A DNA stretch of 17,617 nt from an uncultured bacterium (GTDB taxonomy: Bacteria; Bacteroidota; Bacteroidia; Sphingobacteriales; Sphingobacteriaceae): assembly GCA_903958995.1 (NCBI GenBank), contig CAJBVG010000164.1, positions 1 to 17,617 of the forward strand, given 5' to 3'. Of this stretch, positions 13,997 through 17,617 are shown one piece after another. A model generated the notes under the pieces. The model saw only the letters and a list, made by a program, of their open reading frames with translations. It did not search any database and had not been told where the DNA came from. The translations under genes were made by a program, and so were the position numbers. Within the stretch, counting starts at the first letter, position 1. The number at the start of each line of letters is the position of its first letter.

Positions 13997-14113
13997 TATG
14001 TTAATGTGATAATATGTTAATTTGTTAATGGACAAAAAATCAATGTGCTAATGAGTTATAGGCCCTTCGGGCACAATAATTAACATATTTACTCATTAAC
14101 ATATTAACATATT
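13994..14113. repeat. Period-8 AAT-N5 inverted repeat after dnaX
   Basis: From the TAA stop the sequence runs AATATGTT, AATGTGAT, AATATGTT, AATTTGTT, AATGGACA, and later AATGTGCT. The right part (about 14078-14113) is the reverse complement in the same period. The centre holds a small GCCC-TTC-GGGC hairpin (14062-14072). The stop codon supplies the first AA of the first octamer. The gap up to icd has no gene. Confidence 0.85.
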
Positions 14114-14119
14114 AATTAT

Positions 14120-14127
14120 TACCTTTG
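14120..14127 (+). promoter_or_regulatory. Putative -7 promoter box of icd
   Basis: TACCTTTG matches TAnnTTTG, 20 bases before the icd ATG, giving a short leader of about 16 bases. The -33 side lies in the period-8 repeat arm. No clear TTTG was found there. Confidence 0.55.
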
Positions 14128-14147
14128 CTTCAATTTTAACAAGCATT

Positions 14148-15371
14148 ATGAACAAGATAAAAGTAGCAAATCCAGTAGTGGAACTGGACGGGGATGAAAT
14201 GACTAGAATCATTTGGAAATTCATTAAAGACAAATTAATTCTACCATACTTAGAAATCGATATTAAGTATTACGATTTAGGAATAGAGTATCGTGACGAA
14301 ACGAATGACCAAGTAACCATTGATGCCGCAGAAGCCATCAAAAAATATAATGTTGGTATTAAATGTGCAACCATCACTCCTGATGAGGCACGTGTAAAAG
14401 AATTCAACTTAAAACAAATGTGGAGGTCGCCAAACGGAACCATCCGTAACATCTTAGATGGTACAGTTTTCCGCGAGCCAATTGTAATGAACAATGTTCC
14501 TCGTTTGGTGCCGAACTGGACAGCTCCAATTTGCATTGGTCGCCATGCTTTCGGAGATCAATACCGTGCAACAGATTTCGTGACTAAAGGAAAAGGTAAA
14601 TTAACCATCAAATTTGAAGGTGAAGATGGAACAGTAATCGAACATGAAGTATTTAACTTCAAAGGAGATGGTGTTGCATTATCAATGTACAATACTGACG
14701 AATCTATCATGGGCTTTGCTCGTGCATGTTTCAACCAAGCTTTAATGAAAGGTTGGCCATTATATTTATCGACTAAAAATACCATCTTGAAAAAATACGA
14801 TGGTCGTTTCAAAGATATCTTCGAAGAGATTTATCAAAATGAATTCAAATCGAAAATGGATGCTGCTGGTATTACTTACGAGCACCGTTTAATTGACGAC
14901 ATGGTTGCATCAGCTTTAAAATGGAATGGAAATTTTGTTTGGGCTTGTAAAAACTATGATGGCGACGTTCAATCTGATACCGTAGCACAAGGCTTTGGTT
15001 CATTAGGTTTAATGACATCTGCATTGATTACTCCAGATGGAAATACAATGGAAGCAGAAGCTGCACACGGTACCGTTACTCGTCACTACAGAGATCACCA
15101 AAATGGTAAGCCAACATCTACGAATCCAATCGCATCTATTTTCGCTTGGACTCAAGGTTTAGCTTTCCGTGGACAATTAGATAACAATAATGAATTAGTG
15201 AAGTTTGCTAAAACATTAGAGAAAGTTTGTATCGATGTTGTTCAATCGGGTAAAATGACAAAAGACTTAGCAGTTTGTATCCACGGTAATAAAGTGAACC
15301 ATGGCGAACACTATTTATATACTGAAGAATTTTTAGACGAAATTGATTCGGCATTGAAAGCAGCGCTTTAA
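14148..15371 (+). CDS. icd: NADP-dependent isocitrate dehydrogenase, eukaryote-type
   Basis: The enzyme oxidises isocitrate to 2-oxoglutarate and CO2, making NADPH in the TCA cycle. The 407-aa product belongs to the homodimeric type II family shared with mitochondrial and cytosolic enzymes, unlike E. coli Icd. Substrate residues Ser94, Arg100, Arg109 and Arg132 fall at the same numbers as in human IDH1. ICIGRHAFGDQYRATDF surrounds Arg132, and LSTKNT, HRLIDDM and the metal-site motif YDGDVQSDTVAQGFGSLG are intact. EAAHGTVTRHYRDHQ is the NADP-binding region. No SD precedes the ATG, which lies in an A-rich leader. It is probably a single-gene transcript with its own promoter and a terminator at 15493-15527. 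Its TAA stop merges with a period-8 repeat. Confidence 0.97.
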   Translation: MNKIKVANPVVELDGDEMTRIIWKFIKDKLILPYLEIDIKYYDLGIEYRDETNDQVTIDAAEAIKKYNVGIKCATITPDEARVKEFNLKQMWRSPNGTIRNILDGTVFREPIVMNNVPRLVPNWTAPICIGRHAFGDQYRATDFVTKGKGKLTIKFEGEDGTVIEHEVFNFKGDGVALSMYNTDESIMGFARACFNQALMKGWPLYLSTKNTILKKYDGRFKDIFEEIYQNEFKSKMDAAGITYEHRLIDDMVASALKWNGNFVWACKNYDGDVQSDTVAQGFGSLGLMTSALITPDGNTMEAEAAHGTVTRHYRDHQNGKPTSTNPIASIFAWTQGLAFRGQLDNNNELVKFAKTLEKVCIDVVQSGKMTKDLAVCIHGNKVNHGEHYLYTEEFLDEIDSALKAAL

Positions 15372-15430
15372 TGTGCTAATGTGCTAATTAGTCAATGTGC
15401 TAATTTAATATGTTAATCTGTTAATAGGAT
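15369..15430 (+). repeat. Period-8 AAT-N5 repeat after icd
   Basis: Octamers AATGTGCT, AATGTGCT, AATTAGTC, AATGTGCT, AATTTAAT follow directly. The first two A residues are the last two of the TAA stop, the same phase as after dnaX and the SGNH gene. No long complementary arm is seen here; a nested REP-like pair follows. Confidence 0.8.
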
Positions 15431-15438
15431 AATACTTG

Positions 15439-15482
15439 TGCTGAGCGGCGGTCACTGAGCGGAGCCGAAGTGAGCCGAAGCA
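15439..15482. repeat. REP-like element interrupted by another copy
   Basis: The outer halves TGCTGAGCGG (15439-15448) and AGCCGAAGCA (15473-15482) join to a complete hairpin element with outer bases TG/CA. A 24-bp unit lies between them. The outer copy lacks the CGGT leader. It is best explained by one element landing inside an older one. Confidence 0.7.
15449..15472 (+). mobile_element. REP-like element inserted in an older copy
   Basis: CGGT is followed by the 20-bp hairpin with core CTGAGCGGAGCCGAAG and outer bases CA/TG. Its limits, set by rejoining the outer copy, are the same 24 bases as those set by the in-frame insertion at 4548-4571. No target duplication longer than one or two bases is seen. 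Confidence 0.7.
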
Positions 15483-15492
15483 TGTTAATGAG

Positions 15493-15530
15493 AAAAAGCG
15501 TGATTGTTGTAAAACATCACGCTTTTTTTT
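15493..15530 (+). terminator. Intrinsic terminator after icd
   Basis: A perfect 12-bp stem, AAAAAGCGTGAT/ATCACGCTTTTT, has an 11-nt loop and a T8 run. It sits 122 bp past the icd stop, beyond the period-8 array and the REP-like pair, so these would be part of the icd 3' UTR. Confidence 0.92.
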
Positions 15531-15643
15531 ATTTAGAATTTGAGATTGCTTTACTTACTAGCTAATCAAACAGAAATATTACTTGAACAAATTTTTATTT
15601 CATCAGTAAACACTTATCTTCATTAGTATTCAAAACAACACCA

Positions 15644-17401
15644 ATGAAAAAAATAGTTCTAGTTGTATTTTACACTTCTATCTTAAGTATTTTAGGATTG
15701 AATGGAAATGCACAACAGAAACGAAATGTATTGTTTCTTGGGAATAGTTATACTGCTGTAAATAATTTACCTCAACTAATTCACGACGTAGCTATTTCTG
15801 CTGGAGACACGTTAATTTTTGACAGTAATACTCCAGGCGGATATCGATTAATCGATCACTTTAACAATTTAACAAGTAAAGCTAAGATTACGGCAGGTGG
15901 TTGGGACTATGTTGTTTTACAGGGACAGAGTCAGGAACCAATAACCAACTCAAGTAATTTTATAAGTTCAGGAATCGATTTGTGTAATTTAATTAAGCAG
16001 TACAATCCTTGTGCAATTCCAATAACTTACATGACTTGGGGCCGAAAAAATGGAGATGCATCGAACTGCGCATTTTACCCAGAAATGTGCACTTATCAAG
16101 GGATGGACAGTGCTTTGAAAAGTAAATATCTATACCTCAGCAATAATTTAAATGGAGAGGTTTCACCAGTTTCAGTTGTTTGGAATTATATTCGAAAAAA
16201 CTACCCTTCTATTGAATTATATGATGCCGACGAAAGTCATCCATCTGCTGCGGGATCATACGCTGCAGCTTGTTGCTTTTATGTAAGCATCTTTAAAAAA
16301 GATCCTACTTTAATTGCTTTTGATTATGGTTTAAATCCGACTACAGCTTCTACTATAAGAAATACAGTTAAGACGCAAATATTTAATACTCTTAATTCGT
16401 GGAATTTCAAAAAAATGCCGGCTTCGAATTTTAAGTACTATATAGGGAATGGAATAAACGAAGTTTATTTCACTCCAATTGCTTCGAATATCCAGCAAAC
16501 CTATTTGTGGAACTTTGGCGACGGGGTTACTTCTGCATTAGCGTACCCTTCGCATAAGTATGCTAATAATGGAAGCTATACTGTAACGCTAACAACATCT
16601 AAATGCGATTTGCAAGGATCGTACACCAGTGTAAATGACACAACTTTACAATTTTGTAATCATACACCAAGTATTTATACTACTCATAATTGGCTTTGCG
16701 AGTACGATACCTTGTGGACACAAGCAGCGGATTCTTATCAATGGTTGTTTTATGGAGAGATCATCCCAGAAACAAAACAATATTTAGCAAATTATAAGAA
16801 ATATGGCCAATTTGGACTTGCTGTAATTTCTACAAATAATGGTTGTTCTGAATTGTCAAAACAATTTACAGAATCGGCAGAATGGCCGGGTTATTATTTT
16901 GATGGTATTGGTAACCCTTGCTTAGGCGACACCGTTGCATTTGCTGTATTGCACATAAACGGATTTTTATCAGGGAATGAAAATATTCTATGGTATAAAA
17001 ACGACACATTATTAACCGCTATGATTAATGAAGACACTTTGTTAATTTCTAGCAGCGGTAAATATGAATGTAAGGTTTCCAACCCCATTACTCATTGCCC
17101 ATATGACACAACCTCTTTCAAATTCGAGTATAACTGCAATACGGTTGGCATGATAATTAAAAAACAAGAACCCTATTTGTCAATTTATCCAAATCCTTCA
17201 AAAGATATTATTTTCATAAAATTCTCATCCCCTCCAAAAAACGAACACATTACTATTTATAATGCAATCGGACAATTAGAAATTAGCTCCCCTGCTCAAT
17301 CATTAGAAATGAATATAAACATATCCAATTTAGCTAATGGTGTATACTATATTCGATTAAACGAGCATCCTGGGAGTTGCGTTAAATTCACTAAATTCTA
17401 A
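15644..17401 (+). CDS. Secreted SGNH-hydrolase-like protein with PKD domain and T9SS tail
   Basis: A 585-aa exported protein. Residues 1-23 form a signal peptide (ending NGNA). The SGNH-type hydrolase domain (about 27-250) has block I FLGNSYT with Ser35, GGWDYVVLQGQSQEP, and DESHPSAAGSY with Asp196 and His199, so it is probably an esterase or related hydrolase. The substrate is unknown; carbohydrate esters are possible. A PKD-like domain follows (about 270-325, YLWNFGDG...HKYANNGSYTVTL). Next are Ig-like segments with paired Cys. The last 75 residues (IYPNPSKD...NGVYYIRL) form a type A T9SS sorting domain, so it is likely passed through the type IX system to the surface or medium. No SD; a weak TATCTTCA lies 21 bases upstream. 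The gap of 113 bp after the icd terminator has nothing else recognised. Confidence 0.88.
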   Translation: MKKIVLVVFYTSILSILGLNGNAQQKRNVLFLGNSYTAVNNLPQLIHDVAISAGDTLIFDSNTPGGYRLIDHFNNLTSKAKITAGGWDYVVLQGQSQEPITNSSNFISSGIDLCNLIKQYNPCAIPITYMTWGRKNGDASNCAFYPEMCTYQGMDSALKSKYLYLSNNLNGEVSPVSVVWNYIRKNYPSIELYDADESHPSAAGSYAAACCFYVSIFKKDPTLIAFDYGLNPTTASTIRNTVKTQIFNTLNSWNFKKMPASNFKYYIGNGINEVYFTPIASNIQQTYLWNFGDGVTSALAYPSHKYANNGSYTVTLTTSKCDLQGSYTSVNDTTLQFCNHTPSIYTTHNWLCEYDTLWTQAADSYQWLFYGEIIPETKQYLANYKKYGQFGLAVISTNNGCSELSKQFTESAEWPGYYFDGIGNPCLGDTVAFAVLHINGFLSGNENILWYKNDTLLTAMINEDTLLISSSGKYECKVSNPITHCPYDTTSFKFEYNCNTVGMIIKKQEPYLSIYPNPSKDIIFIKFSSPPKNEHITIYNAIGQLEISSPAQSLEMNINISNLANGVYYIRLNEHPGSCVKFTKF

Positions 17402-17498
17402 TGTGCCAATTCGTGAATGTGCCAATTCGACAATGTGCTAATGTGCTAATATGGTTGCCTCATTGGCACATTAGCACATTAGCACATTGACGAATTGG
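17399..17498. repeat. Period-8 inverted repeat after the SGNH gene, 29-bp arms
   Basis: Octamers AATGTGCC, AATTCGTG, AATGTGCC, AATTCGAC, AATGTGCT, AATGTGCT follow the TAA stop, sharing its AA. Arms 17422-17450 and 17470-17498 match over 29 bp with one mismatch around a 19-nt loop. The RNA would form a very stable hairpin, but no U tract follows. Confidence 0.88.
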
Positions 17499-17508
17499 AA
17501 ATTATTAT

Positions 17509-17516
17509 TATCTTTA
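17509..17516 (+). promoter_or_regulatory. Putative -7 promoter box of the last gene
   Basis: TATCTTTA differs by one base from TAnnTTTG and lies 21 bases before the ATG at 17538. The hairpin arm of the preceding repeat ends 10 bases upstream of it. Confidence 0.4.
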
Positions 17517-17537
17517 ATAATCTAACAAACAACCAAA

Positions 17538-17617
17538 ATGAAAAGAAACTTACTAATCTTAAGCTTAATTATAGGCTTGTTCTCTATCTCGGGTAAAAAA
17601 GAAGTTGAATATGCTAA
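17538..17617 (+). CDS. Partial exported protein, 5' end only
   Basis: Only the first 26 codons are in the window. The product starts MKRNLLILSLIIGLFSISG, a basic start followed by a hydrophobic stretch, which looks like a signal peptide. No lipobox Cys is seen in the visible part, so a lipoprotein is unlikely but not excluded. KKEVEYA follows, and the rest is cut off. The ATG follows an A-rich leader (AACAAACAACCAAA), as for the SGNH hydrolase gene. Function cannot be told. Confidence 0.6.
   Translation, partial: MKRNLLILSLIIGLFSISGKKEVEYA

Noticed and set aside
14062..14072. The GCCC-TTC-GGGC hairpin after dnaX as an intrinsic terminator or REP copy
   Set aside because: The stem is only four pairs with no U tract, and it lacks the CTGAGCGGAGCCGAAG core. 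It may be a remnant but cannot be assigned.

Overview
The window looks like a chromosomal segment of a Bacteroidota bacterium, probably Flavobacteriia-like. The evidence is AT-rich DNA, a C-terminal type IX secretion (T9SS) sorting domain on a secreted hydrolase, a periplasmic-propeller ('reg_prop'/Y_Y_Y) sensor kinase, TAnnTTTG-type promoter boxes, and mostly absent Shine-Dalgarno (SD) sequences. The species cannot be told from the sequence alone.

Layout, left to right. 1-225 holds two tandem 83-bp repeats and a period-8 repeat. uvrA (226-3063, -) and a membrane-anchored MltD-like lytic transglycosylase (3142-4098, -) follow, separated by a terminator. On the + strand come an RsuA/RluB-type pseudouridine synthase with a very long repetitive basic tail (4342-6066), the peptidoglycan glycosyltransferase mtgA (6140-6820) and a 1031-aa orphan sensor histidine kinase (6923-10018). 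A two-way terminator separates the kinase from the rpsF-rpsR-rplI operon (11179-10085, -) and a SAM methyltransferase (12149-11352, -). Then, on the + strand, lie dnaX (12267-13996, split into two frames at an A10 run), a eukaryote-type NADP isocitrate dehydrogenase (14148-15371), a secreted SGNH hydrolase with a T9SS tail (15644-17401), and the start of another exported protein cut by the window end. No tRNA, rRNA, CRISPR array or full insertion sequence was seen.

The genes are mostly housekeeping: DNA repair and replication, ribosome assembly and modification, cell wall synthesis and turnover, and the TCA cycle. The unusual content lies between and inside them. First, there is a 24-bp REP-like palindromic unit (CGGT plus an imperfect 20-bp hairpin with co-varying ends). 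One copy sits in frame inside the pseudouridine synthase gene, and another lies inside a second copy of itself. Removing exactly 24 bp restores a clean sequence at both places. Second, degenerate tandem arrays of period 8 (AAT-N5) or period 7 (ACTRGTR) start at or within a few bases of the stop codon of six different genes, often arranged as long inverted repeats. Third, dnaX switches to the -1 frame at ten A residues followed directly by TGA, which suggests programmed slippage making both gamma and tau. Fourth, strong SD sequences occur inside the operon for bS6 and bS18, proteins known to help hide the anti-SD in Bacteroidota ribosomes.
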